This document shows positions 9,080-18,638 of a stretch of DNA of 64,000 nt, piece after piece. This DNA comes from Rhodobacteraceae bacterium EL53 (GTDB lineage: Bacteria; Pseudomonadota; Alphaproteobacteria; Rhodobacterales; Rhodobacteraceae), in contig OMPR01000012.1 of the NCBI GenBank assembly GCA_900313015.1, positions 62,001 to 126,000 on the forward strand, written 5' to 3'. Below the pieces are notes generated by a model. That model did not search any database. It was not told the DNA's origin and saw only the letters and a program-made list of their open reading frames with translations. Positions within the stretch are counted from its first letter, which is position 1. Every line of letters begins with the position of its first letter. The position numbers were made by a program, and so were the translations under genes.

Positions 9080-10120
9080 TTAGACTGAAACCCAACGCTT
9101 CTGATGATCAAAGGCAAAGTCGTAGCCCCCGAGCGCTGCAGCACCACCAGTGTGCAGGAAAACGACCCGTTCATCTTTGAACTGACCCTTGCGTGCAAGA
9201 TCAATCAAACCCGCTGCGCCCTTGGCCGAGTAACACGGATCCAGAAGGATACCTTCCAGTTCAGCAAACATCTGGATCGCCTCAATGCCGCTTGCTGTTG
9301 GCAGGCCATAGCCTTCGCCAACATAATCAGTGTTCGCCATCACATCGTCGCGCTTAACCACGCCCGCACAGCCCAATTTCTCGGCGGTTTTACACGCAAG
9401 ATCATAAACCATTTGCTCTTGCTTGGGCAGTGGCGCCCTTGTGCCAACGCCCAGAACTGGGACCTGTGCATTCATCGCACACATTCCAGTAACCAGTCCT
9501 GCCTGAGTGCCCGAAGAGCCGGTCGCGTGAACTAGTCGATCAATTCGCAAACCGCTGTCATTGGCCTGCCCCAAAAGCTCGAAAGCTGCATTTACATAAC
9601 CAAGAGCACCGGTTGGGTTCGATCCACCACCCGGAATGACATAAACATTATGACCCTCAGCGCGCTTCCTTTCAGCCGCTTTCTCCATCTCACCGGGCAT
9701 GTCATGGCCGCCTGGGAACTTTTCGGTGGTTGCGCCGTGCAGATGGTCAAGCAGGACGTTGCCATTGGTATTGTAATTTCCATCCTGATAGCCCGTACGA
9801 TCTTCCAGCAGAATATGACACTTCAACCCCAGCTTGGCGGCAAAAGCTGCTGTCTGGCGGCCGTGATTGGTTTGCGTGGCGCCCTGCGTCATGACCATGT
9901 CTGCGCCCTGCGCCTCGGCCTCGGCCATCAAGAATTCTAACTTACGGGTCTTGTTGCCCCCGGTCGACATACCTGTGCAATCATCGCGTTTGATCCAGAT
10001 TTCAACGCCCAACTCTTTTGACAGTCGCGTCATCGGCTCAAGTGGAGTTGGCAGGTGGGCAAGGTGCAGGCGTGGGAAACGGGCAAGGTGCATGGGCTGA
10101 GTCCTAATATTTGCTTCCAT
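9080..10120 (-). CDS. cuyA: PLP-dependent lyase, CuyA-like (cysteate sulfo-lyase / D-cysteine desulfhydrase family)
   Basis: A 346-residue tryptophan-synthase-beta-fold PLP enzyme. The PLP lysine lies in [12 protein letters not shown], the substrate-phosphate loop region is [10 protein letters not shown], and [12 protein letters not shown] is the cofactor phosphate loop. The segment [20 protein letters not shown] recalls CuyA of Ruegeria, which splits cysteate to pyruvate, ammonia and sulfite. D-cysteine desulfhydrase and ACC deaminase belong to the same family and cannot be excluded. The ATG at 10120 has CAGGT 8 bases upstream; a start 30 bases later, at the conserved MHLARFPR, has no ribosome site. 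Confidence 0.78.
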   Translation of the reverse strand: MEANIRTQPMHLARFPRLHLAHLPTPLEPMTRLSKELGVEIWIKRDDCTGMSTGGNKTRKLEFLMAEAEAQGADMVMTQGATQTNHGRQTAAFAAKLGLKCHILLEDRTGYQDGNYNTNGNVLLDHLHGATTEKFPGGHDMPGEMEKAAERKRAEGHNVYVIPGGGSNPTGALGYVNAAFELLGQANDSGLRIDRLVHATGSSGTQAGLVTGMCAMNAQVPVLGVGTRAPLPKQEQMVYDLACKTAEKLGCAGVVKRDDVMANTDYVGEGYGLPTASGIEAIQMFAELEGILLDPCYSAKGAAGLIDLARKGQFKDERVVFLHTGGAAALGGYDFAFDHQKRWVSV

Positions 10121-10215
10121 CAACTTACCTGCCTGTAATTTACTTTCCTAATTCGAATTTTGACAGGTAACTTGCAATATTTGCATGTTAGAGGATACTT
10201 CGGTATTCCTAGCTC
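10121..10215. promoter_or_regulatory. divergent control region cuyA-like / LysR, with a 13-base palindrome
   Basis: The 95-base gap separates divergent genes. At 10173-10185 it contains TGCAA-TAT-TTGCA, a perfect interrupted palindrome of the T-N11-A type used by LysR proteins. The assignment as the operator of the adjacent LysR is inference from position and symmetry. Confidence 0.5.
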
Positions 10216-11103
10216 ATGCGCTTAGAATGGATCGATGACATATTGGCAGTGCTTGACAGCGGCTCTCTAGCCCGCGCTGCAGAAAAGCGTTCGCTAACCC
10301 AATCTGCGTTCACGCGTCGGGTGCGGCTGATCGAAGACAACATCGGAACAGAGTTATTTGACCGCCGCCGAAAACCCGTTTCATTGATGCCGGGCGTGCA
10401 GGAACTGGAAATTGAACTGCGTGAGCTCAGCACGCGGCTGCACAAACTTCGACACTCGTTAAAAACAGCAAGCGATCAGGCCAGTAAGCCGCTATCTTTT
10501 GTGTGCCAACATGCCCTTACCGCAACGATATCACCCGAGATTGTCCGTATTCTGACGGATAGTGGTGAAACCTCGGTGCGCGTACGTTCAGGAAATCAAG
10601 ACGAATGTCTGTTGCACTTGATCTCGAAAGAAGTTGATTTTGCCATCATGTACGCTGCCCCCGATGATAGAATGCCGGAACCTGGCAACGCGTTTGAAAC
10701 CAAAGAAATCGGAAACGACACTCTGATCCCAGTCTGTGCCCCTACAGTACGGGCAAAAGCAAATGATGCGACAATTCCAACGATCAGCTATCCACCAGAA
10801 GTTTTTCTTGGGCAGGTATTTTCCCGAACAATCGCACCGCGTTTGCCAAAAAATAAGACCTTGATGCCCAGAGCTGAAACAGCCCTGACACTGGCCATGC
10901 TTCAATACGCTGTGAACGAAATTGGCATTGCCTGGTTGCCCCTCTCTCTGGTTGCAACACACCTTACAGAGGACAAACTTGTGTGCGTTGACGATGTGCT
11001 GCCGACGCAATCAATGTCGATCCGGATGGTTCGTTTGACGGAAGCTATTTCTGAACATGATGAACAGATTTGGCAACACCTTAACCAACACCTCAGTTTC
11101 TAA
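10216..11103 (+). CDS. LysR-family transcriptional regulator
   Basis: A 295-residue LysR regulator with HTH SLARAAEKRSLTQSAFTRRV and an effector-binding domain (SKEVDFAIMYAAP, EIGIAWLPLSLVA). It is divergent from the CuyA-like/racemase pair and shares a 95-base control region containing a LysR-type palindrome, so it most likely controls that pair, as CuyR does for cuyA elsewhere. The ribosome site before its ATG is weak. It shares the TQSAF.RR wording with the LysR at 7.4 kb, so the two may belong to the same subgroup. Confidence 0.88.
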   Translation: MRLEWIDDILAVLDSGSLARAAEKRSLTQSAFTRRVRLIEDNIGTELFDRRRKPVSLMPGVQELEIELRELSTRLHKLRHSLKTASDQASKPLSFVCQHALTATISPEIVRILTDSGETSVRVRSGNQDECLLHLISKEVDFAIMYAAPDDRMPEPGNAFETKEIGNDTLIPVCAPTVRAKANDATIPTISYPPEVFLGQVFSRTIAPRLPKNKTLMPRAETALTLAMLQYAVNEIGIAWLPLSLVATHLTEDKLVCVDDVLPTQSMSIRMVRLTEAISEHDEQIWQHLNQHLSF

Positions 11104-11346
11104 CACCACGGAAACGTCGACAGGCGGAAACAATCAGTTGCTTTAATGACGTTTCGGACCGAGGCAAGCCTAGCTAACGGCTCTGCCGAATGCAGGGGCC
11201 TGTGTAATAGATCGTCAGAACGTTGGGAACCAAGGATTGCCAACACTAAGAGAGAGCCTGGCTCATTTTCAGCGCGTCTGTAGCTATGCCAGACAGGAAG
11301 CACCCCACCTATCACATTTGCCTTTTTGGCCTTATCAACGCGAGTG

Positions 11347-13440
11347 TTAGGCGTTCTTCAGATATTCACCATCCTTTGTTTCCCCCACATCGGTCCTATC
11401 GTGGCGCAAGGGCTCATCCACATCCACAGGTACATCCAGTTCACGCGCATACCGATGGCCTGAATAAATTGCTGCAGCAATAATGGCTGGAGCATCACAA
11501 TCGCCGATCCGGGCCAACGTGAATGGGAGTTTCCCGGGGTCACAATCTGCGCCTTCCAGCAAAGCCTGATAGAGAGTATCATTTGTCCTACGCTGGGTCA
11601 CCATGACTATGTTTTCGACGTTCACCTCACTGGTTTGGCCCGAGAACTCACAGGCCAACATTGCGGTTTGCCCATCAAAACTCTGCAACGACTTTGAAAG
11701 TATTATCTTGATGCCAAGTGTCATCAAATGACTGCGAACGCGCCAACTTTCCGAAGTGTTTTCAGTCCATTTTGAAACAGCATCTGCCGGGGTTACGTAT
11801 GTCACATCGTGACCCAAGTGACGGATTTTCTCGGCAATAACACCACCTAGATAATAGCCATCTTCATCATAAATCAGCGTTGGGCCGTTGGGCAATTTAC
11901 CATCCATGATGTCATCGGGTGTGAAAACTTCGACACCACTACAGCTGGTAACAACGGGTTTATACTCATTTCCGTTAAAACGCTCTGCGCGCCAGTTGGC
12001 ACCTGTTGCGATTACAACGTGGTCTGCCCCTACAGCATGAACATCCTGCGTTGACAGGAGACTTTCTAGAAAGATTTCGACGTTTGGCATCTCTGAAAGC
12101 TGTTGTTCACGGTAATTCTTTACTCGGATGTACTCGCTCATACCGGGAAGGCTTGCCTCACGTAGAACACGACCTCCCACTTGGCGGCTAGCTTCTGCAA
12201 GTATGACATCATAGCCCCGTTTACCCAAAGCGCGTGCCGCTTCTAGGCCTGCGGGGCCTGCCCCTACAACCAAAACACGGCCATCGCCACCCTTGGGGTT
12301 CATCTTTTCAGGATGCCACCCTTTGCGCCACTCTTCGCCCATTGTTGGGTTCTGAGTGCAACGAATAGGCACGCCGATGCTATCGCCCGAATAGCAAATG
12401 TTACAGCCGATGCATTCCCGAATAGCATCCACATCGCCTGCTTCGATCTTGGCTGGAAGGAATGGGTCAGCGATAGATGGGCGAGCCGCGCCAATCAGGT
12501 CAGTTACGCCCCGTTTGATTTGGCTGACCATTGTATCGGGCGATGTAAAGCGTCCCACTGTAACAACCGGCTTGTCGGTCACGGACTTAACAAAATCCAT
12601 ATAAGGTTCCAACGCACCTTCTTTGGTGAACCGCGACACGCCCATCTCGACGTCATAGTTGGCGATATTGATATCCCAAAGGTCCGGCATGTGCGCCATC
12701 ATTTCAAACATATCCCGACGTTCACCCGTGATTGGCTTGCCGTCTTCTCCCGCCTGTTCATCTGCCGCAAAGCGTACCGCCACAGCACAGCGATCACCGA
12801 CTGCATCTTTGGTTTCTTCGATCAACTCCCGTATGAGGCGCGTTCGGTTTTCCATGCTACCACCATATTCGTCACCCCGCGTGTTGCGGACCGGATCAAG
12901 AAAGTTCGCCAGCAAATAACCATGTGTGGCATAGACATAGACGATGTCGAACTCGGCCTCCTTAGCGCGTAATGCCGCCTTCCGGTGCCAGCGGCGGAGA
13001 TCACGTATATCGGATTTGTCCATCGCGCGGGTTTGAAACGGATGACCAACAGCATTTGGTAAGCTATCAAGATCAAGCGCCACCTCGCGCGTCATCATGT
13101 TCGCACTGCGTGACCCTCCGTACCACAGCTCGGCACCTGCGAGTGCACCGTGGGCATGCACCTTATCTGTCATCAAACGCGAAGCCCGAATATCACTGTC
13201 ATCCCAAAGCGAAGATGACACATGTTTGAGGTCTTCTGATGAGGGGTGGATGGAGTTGTATTCCGTGCAAACAACCCCCCATCCTCCTTCAGCTTTCATA
13301 CCACGCATTTCAGCTAACATTCGGGGTCGAATAAAGCCCATGCCAGTGCAATGCGGAACTTGAAAGAAACGGTTTTTGGTGGTGACTGGCCCAATCTTAA
13401 GCGGCTTGAACAATATGTCATAGCGAGGATCGCGGGTCAT
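11347..13440 (-). CDS. trimethylamine/dimethylamine/histamine-dehydrogenase-like flavoprotein, copy 1
   Basis: A 697-residue iron-sulfur flavoenzyme of the old-yellow-enzyme-plus-disulfide-reductase architecture. The N-terminal FMN barrel begins MTRDPRYDILFKPLKIGPV and has Cys31 in QVPHCTGMG, the position of the 6-S-cysteinyl-FMN link in trimethylamine dehydrogenase. The Tyr and His of DIVYVYATHGY match the TMADH active-site pair. The [4Fe-4S] motif is CIGCNICYSG with a later Cys in IRCTQN. A Rossmann domain (VLVVGAGPAGLEAARAL) follows. Family members oxidatively demethylate or deaminate amines and pass electrons to ETF. It is the last gene of a three-copy operon; the start is the ATG after CTGGAG. 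Confidence 0.87.
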   Translation of the reverse strand: MTRDPRYDILFKPLKIGPVTTKNRFFQVPHCTGMGFIRPRMLAEMRGMKAEGGWGVVCTEYNSIHPSSEDLKHVSSSLWDDSDIRASRLMTDKVHAHGALAGAELWYGGSRSANMMTREVALDLDSLPNAVGHPFQTRAMDKSDIRDLRRWHRKAALRAKEAEFDIVYVYATHGYLLANFLDPVRNTRGDEYGGSMENRTRLIRELIEETKDAVGDRCAVAVRFAADEQAGEDGKPITGERRDMFEMMAHMPDLWDINIANYDVEMGVSRFTKEGALEPYMDFVKSVTDKPVVTVGRFTSPDTMVSQIKRGVTDLIGAARPSIADPFLPAKIEAGDVDAIRECIGCNICYSGDSIGVPIRCTQNPTMGEEWRKGWHPEKMNPKGGDGRVLVVGAGPAGLEAARALGKRGYDVILAEASRQVGGRVLREASLPGMSEYIRVKNYREQQLSEMPNVEIFLESLLSTQDVHAVGADHVVIATGANWRAERFNGNEYKPVVTSCSGVEVFTPDDIMDGKLPNGPTLIYDEDGYYLGGVIAEKIRHLGHDVTYVTPADAVSKWTENTSESWRVRSHLMTLGIKIILSKSLQSFDGQTAMLACEFSGQTSEVNVENIVMVTQRRTNDTLYQALLEGADCDPGKLPFTLARIGDCDAPAIIAAAIYSGHRYARELDVPVDVDEPLRHDRTDVGETKDGEYLKNA

Positions 13441-13454
13441 GGCTGGCTCCAGTA

Positions 13455-15503
13455 TCAATCAAGGGCGGCAAGTGTTGGAAGTTCACGGCGAAACGGAACA
13501 TTGTCTAAGTCAGCCACGCCCAACTCGCGGGCAAAGCGATGCCCTCCATAAATCGCGGCGGCAATGGTTCCGGGGGCAAGGCAATCCCCGATCCGTATGA
13601 GTGATCCGAGATCTGCAGTACGAAGTGCTTGAAACAATTCGTCCTCAGGTGCGCGCATCGTCAAAAGCAAGGTGGTGTCAGTTTCAACTTGGGATTCTGC
13701 ATCTGTGTAGCCACAGGTAAGGACCACTTCGCTGGCTCGGATGCGAGACAGGTTATGAGACAGCACCAGCTTTACGCCTAGCTCCATCAGTCGTGATTGG
13801 ATCTTGTGCTGCTCTAAAGTTTGAAGTGACCATTCAGACACATAGGCGGCCGGTGTTACGAGAGTAACTTCATAGCCGTCCTTGCGTAGAACTTCGGCCA
13901 TTAATCCGCCTATGTAATAGTGATCGTCATCAAAGATCGTCACCGGTCCATTGGGACGCTGCCCGGCCATAATTTCGTTAGGCGTAAGAACCCGCGCGGC
14001 TGGATCAATGACAATTCCGCGCGGGTTCTCACGTCCAATGCCATCGCTTGTCCATTTTGATCCCGTCGCTATAACCACGTGATCAGCACCGAACTCCCGA
14101 ATGGTTTCTGCTGTTAGATTGCTTTCCAAGAAAGTGTCCACATTGACCATCTGACTGATCAGCCAGATACGGTGGTCAACGACCCTGCCCCATTCCGACA
14201 AACCCGGCAATTTCCGCTCAGTTTGGAGACGACCCCCAAGTTCACCTGCCCGATCTGCGAGCGTTACATGGTATCCGCGTTGGCCCAGTGCACGCGCAGC
14301 CTCTAATCCGGCCGGCCCTGCCCCTACAATAAGAACGCGTTGATCAGCATGCGCAGGGGCGATCCGTTCGGGATGCCAACGCTTGCGCCATTCCTCGCCC
14401 ATCGTCGGGTTCTGGGTACATCGGATTGGCACAAAATTGTTGTCTCCGGAAACGCAAATATTGCAACCAATGCATTCACGGATATCTTCAACCCTGCCTT
14501 CTTCAACCTTTAGGGGAAGGAACGGATCGGCGATCGAGGGCCGCGCTGCACCGATGAAGTCAAGAACACCGTTGTTAACCAACGATACCATGGCATCCGG
14601 AGAGGTGAAGCGCCCTACGCCGACAACGGGCTTGGTTGTGACGCTCTTTACCCAACGGATGTAATCCTCTTGATACCCTGATGGCTTGAATCGAGAGGTG
14701 GCGCTATCGTTCTCCCATCCGCTAATGTTCACATCCCAGAGGTCGGGCAGTTCAGCCAGCATTTCAACCAAACCTCGCCCTTCGGCGGTGCTCGAAATAC
14801 CTGAATCTCCCATGAGTTCATCAACTGAAAACCGAAGCGCAATCGCGCAGCTATCCCCCACAGCATCGCGCGTATCTTCAAGGACTTCACGTAACAGGCG
14901 GGCGCGGTTTTCCAGACTGCCACCATAGGCATCAGAACGGCGATTGCGGTAGGGCGACAGAAAATGTGAGATCGTTGAAAGCTGGTGGCCCGCGTAAACA
15001 TAGACAATATCGAAACCAGCATCGCGGGCGCGCAGCGCCGCCTCGCGATGCCAACGGCGCAGATCGCGAATATCAGACAAGTCCATTGCGCGGGCTTGAA
15101 CGGGATCTGGCAGCGCAACAGGCACATGACTTGGGGCCATCGGCATATCGCGGCTATAGCGGTTGGCGGCCATCACGCCTGCGTGGTTCAATTCACAGCC
15201 CGCCAGCGCACCGAATTCATGCACTGCGTCGCACATACGGGCAAGAACCGGAATGTCACGATCTTCCCATAATCGACCGCCCATCCAAGGAGAATGATCC
15301 CCAGAGGGATGAATTTCCACCTCCTCAGTTGTCACAACCGCCCACCCACCTTCGGCCTTCACACGCCGCATCTCAGCCATGGAAGAAGGGTAACTCCGGC
15401 CCATCCCATTGCAGTGTGGCACTTGATAAAAACGGTTCTTTGCAGTCACCGGCCCGATCTTTACCGGCTCAAACAAGACATCATATCTTGGATCTCGCGC
15501 CAT
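13455..15503 (-). CDS. trimethylamine/dimethylamine/histamine-dehydrogenase-like flavoprotein, copy 2
   Basis: A 682-residue paralogue with the same domain order. FMN barrel MARDPRYDVLFEPVKIGPV, covalent-flavin Cys in QVPHCNGMG, active-site Tyr/His in DIVYVYAGHQ, [4Fe-4S] Cys in CIGCNICVSGD and RCTQN, and a C-terminal FAD/ADP-binding fold (VLIVGAGPAGLEAARALGQRG). The segment LWDVNISGWENDSATSRF is nearly identical in copy 3 but differs in copy 1 (LWDINIANYDVEMGVSRF), so copies 2 and 3 should have related substrates. It starts 3 bases after copy 3 and ends 14 bases before copy 1. Confidence 0.87.
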   Translation of the reverse strand: MARDPRYDVLFEPVKIGPVTAKNRFYQVPHCNGMGRSYPSSMAEMRRVKAEGGWAVVTTEEVEIHPSGDHSPWMGGRLWEDRDIPVLARMCDAVHEFGALAGCELNHAGVMAANRYSRDMPMAPSHVPVALPDPVQARAMDLSDIRDLRRWHREAALRARDAGFDIVYVYAGHQLSTISHFLSPYRNRRSDAYGGSLENRARLLREVLEDTRDAVGDSCAIALRFSVDELMGDSGISSTAEGRGLVEMLAELPDLWDVNISGWENDSATSRFKPSGYQEDYIRWVKSVTTKPVVGVGRFTSPDAMVSLVNNGVLDFIGAARPSIADPFLPLKVEEGRVEDIRECIGCNICVSGDNNFVPIRCTQNPTMGEEWRKRWHPERIAPAHADQRVLIVGAGPAGLEAARALGQRGYHVTLADRAGELGGRLQTERKLPGLSEWGRVVDHRIWLISQMVNVDTFLESNLTAETIREFGADHVVIATGSKWTSDGIGRENPRGIVIDPAARVLTPNEIMAGQRPNGPVTIFDDDHYYIGGLMAEVLRKDGYEVTLVTPAAYVSEWSLQTLEQHKIQSRLMELGVKLVLSHNLSRIRASEVVLTCGYTDAESQVETDTTLLLTMRAPEDELFQALRTADLGSLIRIGDCLAPGTIAAAIYGGHRFARELGVADLDNVPFRRELPTLAALD

Positions 15504-15506
15504 AGA

Positions 15507-17549
15507 TCAATCCAGCGAAAGCGCGGGAAGTTCACGGCGAAACGGAACGCCCTCAACCGCCTCCTCGCCTAGTTCACGGGCAAATCGATGCCCGGCGTAG
15601 ACAGCTGCCGCGATCGTACCCGGCGCATTACAATCCCCAATTAACGTCACAGATTTGGCGCGCCCCTGCAACTCAGCGAACAGGGTTTGGCGTGGATTTC
15701 GCATCGTGACGGGAATAAGCGTACCACACTGAATTCGTTGAATTCTATCTGTATACATACACGCTAAGTCGACGCTATCTGCGTGAATAGTAGCAAGGTT
15801 ATGAAGCGGTATGATGCGCACCCCAATTTCCATGAGCCTAGTCTGGATACGGGTTTGCTCCATTGTATTGTGGGTCCAGTGCGACACATCCGCCGCGGGT
15901 GTCACATAGGTTACTTCATGACCCTCATTCCGAAGCTTCTCAGCCAGAACGCCCGCCATGTAATAGTAATCATCATCGAAGATCACCACAGGACCTACTG
16001 GCGTTGCACCTGCACAAATCGCATCCACACTCATCACCGTGTCAGAGTTGAACCCCGTGATCGCGCGACGGTTGTTGCGCCCGATACCCGTCGTATCCCA
16101 ATCAGACCCTGTCGCCAGCACAATGTGATCCGCCTCAAACTCCAGCACTTGATCCGCGCTGAGCGAACTGTTGAGATAAGTCGCCACATTTGCCATCTGG
16201 CTGATCTGGTAGGCGCGGTAATCAGCCACGCGCCGCCACTGATTTAGACCCGGCAATTGGCTTTCGCTGTGAACGCGCCCCCCCAGGGTATCACTCCTTT
16301 CAGCCAACGTTACATCATAGCCGCGTTGCCCCAACGCGCGCGCGGCCTCAAGCCCCGAAGGTCCGCCACCGACGATAAGAACACTTTCATCCGCTGACTT
16401 GGGTGCAATCCGTTCAGGATGCCATCCCCTGCGCCACTCTTCACCCATTGTGGGGTTCTGTGTGCACCGCATAGGGTGACTGAGAAAATCCCCCGTCACA
16501 CAGATATTGCAGCCAATGCATTCGCGAATATCTTCAACCCTGCCTTCGTCAATTTTCTTGGGCAGGAAAGGGTCGGCAATCGACGGTCGCGCTGCGCCAA
16601 TCAGATCGAGAACCCCGTTCTTGATAAGTGACACCATCGCATCCGGTGACGTAAATCGTCCGACACCGACTACCGGCTTGGTGGTAACCTGCTTTACAAA
16701 GCGAATGTAATCGGTCTGAAAGCCCTCGTCCGAAAACCGTGAAGTGGCGCTGTCATTTTCCCACCCGCTGACATTCACGTCCCATAGATCTGGCAGTTCA
16801 GCGAGCATCTCGACAATTTCACGTCCCTCACCATCGCTGGAAATTCCGCTTTTGCCACGCATTTCATCCACCGCCAAACGCACGGCAACAGCACAAGTAT
16901 TACCGATCGCTTCTTTGGTGTCTTCAATCACTTCACGCAGCAACCGTACGCGGTTTTCTAGACTACCGCCGTATTCATCTGTTCTGTCATTCCGGTCAGA
17001 TTGCAAAAAATGCATCAGCGTTGTCATGTCGTGCCCGGCATACACATAGACGATGTCAAAGCCCGCTTTCTTGGAGCGGATTGCTGCATCAACATGCATT
17101 TTACGAAACGCCTTTATATCGGATTTGTCCATCCGACGGGCGTGAACGGGCTCAAGCAAGTCAATCGGCCGCGCGGCGGGGCCCATGGGCACTTCGCGGC
17201 TGTAATTGTTGGCTGCTCCCGCGCCAAGATGCGCGGGTTCAATTCCAGCCAACCCACCGTGAGCATGAATTTTATCAACCATCTTTCTCAGAACGGGGAT
17301 GTCGTCATCATCCCAAAGGCGACTTTCTATAGCGCCTGACAATTCCGAAGTATGCGAAATCTCACACTCTTCAGTATTCACAACACCCCAACCGCCCTCG
17401 GCTTTTACGCCGCGCATTTCCGCCATGGATGACGGGTATTGATGCCCCATCCCGTTACAATGTGGCACTTGGAAAAATCGATTTGGAGCCGTCACAGGCC
17501 CAATTTTGACTGGCTCAAACAAGACGTCAAATCGCGGATCACGCTTCAT
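15507..17549 (-). CDS. trimethylamine/dimethylamine/histamine-dehydrogenase-like flavoprotein, copy 3
   Basis: First gene of the three-copy operon, 680 residues. It has FMN-barrel start MKRDPRFDVLFEPVKIGPV, covalent-flavin Cys in QVPHCNGMG, Tyr/His of DIVYVYAGHD, [4Fe-4S] motif CIGCNICVTGD with MRCTQN, and VLIVGGGPSGLEAARAL as the dinucleotide fold. The chosen ATG has AAAGGA 9 bases upstream; a TTG 21 bases further upstream is possible but worse. Relatives include StcD (N-methylproline demethylase of stachydrine breakdown) besides TMADH and histamine dehydrogenase, so the reaction is probably removal of an N-methyl or amine group. Substrate unknown. Confidence 0.87.
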   Translation of the reverse strand: MKRDPRFDVLFEPVKIGPVTAPNRFFQVPHCNGMGHQYPSSMAEMRGVKAEGGWGVVNTEECEISHTSELSGAIESRLWDDDDIPVLRKMVDKIHAHGGLAGIEPAHLGAGAANNYSREVPMGPAARPIDLLEPVHARRMDKSDIKAFRKMHVDAAIRSKKAGFDIVYVYAGHDMTTLMHFLQSDRNDRTDEYGGSLENRVRLLREVIEDTKEAIGNTCAVAVRLAVDEMRGKSGISSDGEGREIVEMLAELPDLWDVNVSGWENDSATSRFSDEGFQTDYIRFVKQVTTKPVVGVGRFTSPDAMVSLIKNGVLDLIGAARPSIADPFLPKKIDEGRVEDIRECIGCNICVTGDFLSHPMRCTQNPTMGEEWRRGWHPERIAPKSADESVLIVGGGPSGLEAARALGQRGYDVTLAERSDTLGGRVHSESQLPGLNQWRRVADYRAYQISQMANVATYLNSSLSADQVLEFEADHIVLATGSDWDTTGIGRNNRRAITGFNSDTVMSVDAICAGATPVGPVVIFDDDYYYMAGVLAEKLRNEGHEVTYVTPAADVSHWTHNTMEQTRIQTRLMEIGVRIIPLHNLATIHADSVDLACMYTDRIQRIQCGTLIPVTMRNPRQTLFAELQGRAKSVTLIGDCNAPGTIAAAVYAGHRFARELGEEAVEGVPFRRELPALSLD

Positions 17550-17833
17550 TCGGGGCTTCCTTTGGGACAAGGCTGGTGGGGTGGTTAACGTCTAAGCACT
17601 GCGGGGCATCGTTAGTTCTTTCCTTGGAAATCCAAATGAGAATCTCTTCGTCACGGGATTCAAGTTTTTTCCTAACAAGATTCTCTTTGATCTATCTTTA
17701 TCTTTTTTATTTCAATGCACTAATACGACTTCTCTATCTGAACAGTCATTCAATCATTTGTTGCCTTAACGAATGAGTCAAGGCCATAATCCTTGGAACG
17801 CCAAATTCATGATTTTGCCAAAGAGAGAAGCAC
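17550..17833. promoter_or_regulatory. divergent control region of the demethylase operon and cupin gene
   Basis: An AT-rich 284-base region between the three-gene demethylase operon (minus) and the cupin gene (plus). It carries, at 17733-17752, one of the repeated motifs described separately. Promoters for both directions must lie here, but I could not assign -35/-10 boxes with confidence. Confidence 0.55.
17733..17752 (+). promoter_or_regulatory. putative TetR operator, site 1
   Basis: The 20-base stretch TCTATCTGAACAGTCATTCA matches site 2 at 23558-23577 at 18 of 20 positions, although the two lie in unrelated control regions 5.8 kb apart. It sits about 80 bases upstream of the cupin gene. 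The BetI-like TetR encoded at 18.6-19.3 kb is the obvious candidate ligand. Confidence 0.6.
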
Positions 17834-18568
17834 ATGCCCTATGAACCAAGAATTGTCCGCCTAGTTCCGAATGGACCACCCGACAAAGGGCTGACTCCAC
17901 TTGAACTTGATCAAGCGGACTTCCAATCACCCCTTCCCGAGCAACACTGGCATGTATTTTTCGAAGATGATGAGATCGGACTGACAGTTGGGGTCTGGGA
18001 CACAACAACCATGCAAGAGACCTTTGGCCCCTACCCCGGCGATGAGTTTGTAAGCATCTTAGAGGGAGACTTCGCGATGGTCGACGGAACAGGCAACGCA
18101 ACACGCGCAGGCATAGGGGATTGCGTAGCGTTCAGGAACGGCGCACCGATGAGTTGGAAACAACTGGGGTATCTCAAGAAGTTCTTTATCACCCTCCTCT
18201 CCCCCAACGCGGAAACACCACAAATCGACACCGCAGACGGAGCAGTGATCATCGTAGATCCAGACACGCCTTTGAAGGCCTCTTCGAAGCCAGGGGAGCC
18301 CATTGAGCGTGAGCATATCAGCTTCAGAAATGACACCGGAAACATGACCGTGGGTGTTTGGGAATGTGAGACCGCAGAGTTTGAGATGGAGCCGTTTTCA
18401 GTGCACGAATACGTACAGGTGATCGACGGAGAAGCCACGATCACCGAAGCAGCAGGAACCACGCATCATGTGAAGGCAGGTGATTGCTTTTTCATCCCGA
18501 AAGGGACGTTGTGCAAGTGGAGCATCCCGACCCACATCAAGAAGTACTACGCACAAGTCGCGACTTAA
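17834..18568 (+). CDS. double-cupin protein (DUF861 / ureidoglycine aminohydrolase-type cupins)
   Basis: A 244-residue cytoplasmic protein made of two cupin_3 domains in tandem. Domain 1 is around residues 40-115 (FGPYPGDEFVSILEGDF) and domain 2 around 165-240 (MEPFSVHEYVQVIDGEATI, then GDCFFIPKGTLCKWSI). Family members include (S)-ureidoglycine aminohydrolase and small cupins found beside polyamine and amine oxidation genes, where their role is unsettled. Metal ligands are not evident in domain 1 (few His), so a binding rather than catalytic role is possible there. It is transcribed alone, divergent from the demethylases and preceded by a putative TetR site. Confidence 0.8.
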   Translation: MPYEPRIVRLVPNGPPDKGLTPLELDQADFQSPLPEQHWHVFFEDDEIGLTVGVWDTTTMQETFGPYPGDEFVSILEGDFAMVDGTGNATRAGIGDCVAFRNGAPMSWKQLGYLKKFFITLLSPNAETPQIDTADGAVIIVDPDTPLKASSKPGEPIEREHISFRNDTGNMTVGVWECETAEFEMEPFSVHEYVQVIDGEATITEAAGTTHHVKAGDCFFIPKGTLCKWSIPTHIKKYYAQVAT

Positions 18569-18588
18569 CACCTTTGCCACATCAAAGA

Positions 18589-18616
18589 CCTGTGCATCTG
18601 ATGCCAGCTGCACAGG
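18589..18616. terminator. hairpin between convergent cupin and tetR genes
   Basis: Arms CCTGTGCA and TGCACAGG with a 12-base loop, followed on the plus strand by GTTTT. It lies 20 bases past the cupin stop and could end transcription from the plus strand, perhaps from both. The T-run is short. Confidence 0.5.
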
Positions 18617-18638
18617 GTTTTGGCATGCTAACGAGCAG

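Noticed and set aside
11347-17549. Recent gene triplication or assembly duplication of the TMADH-like genes
   Set aside because: The three copies differ throughout in sequence, in length and in active-site-region residues, so they are old paralogues.
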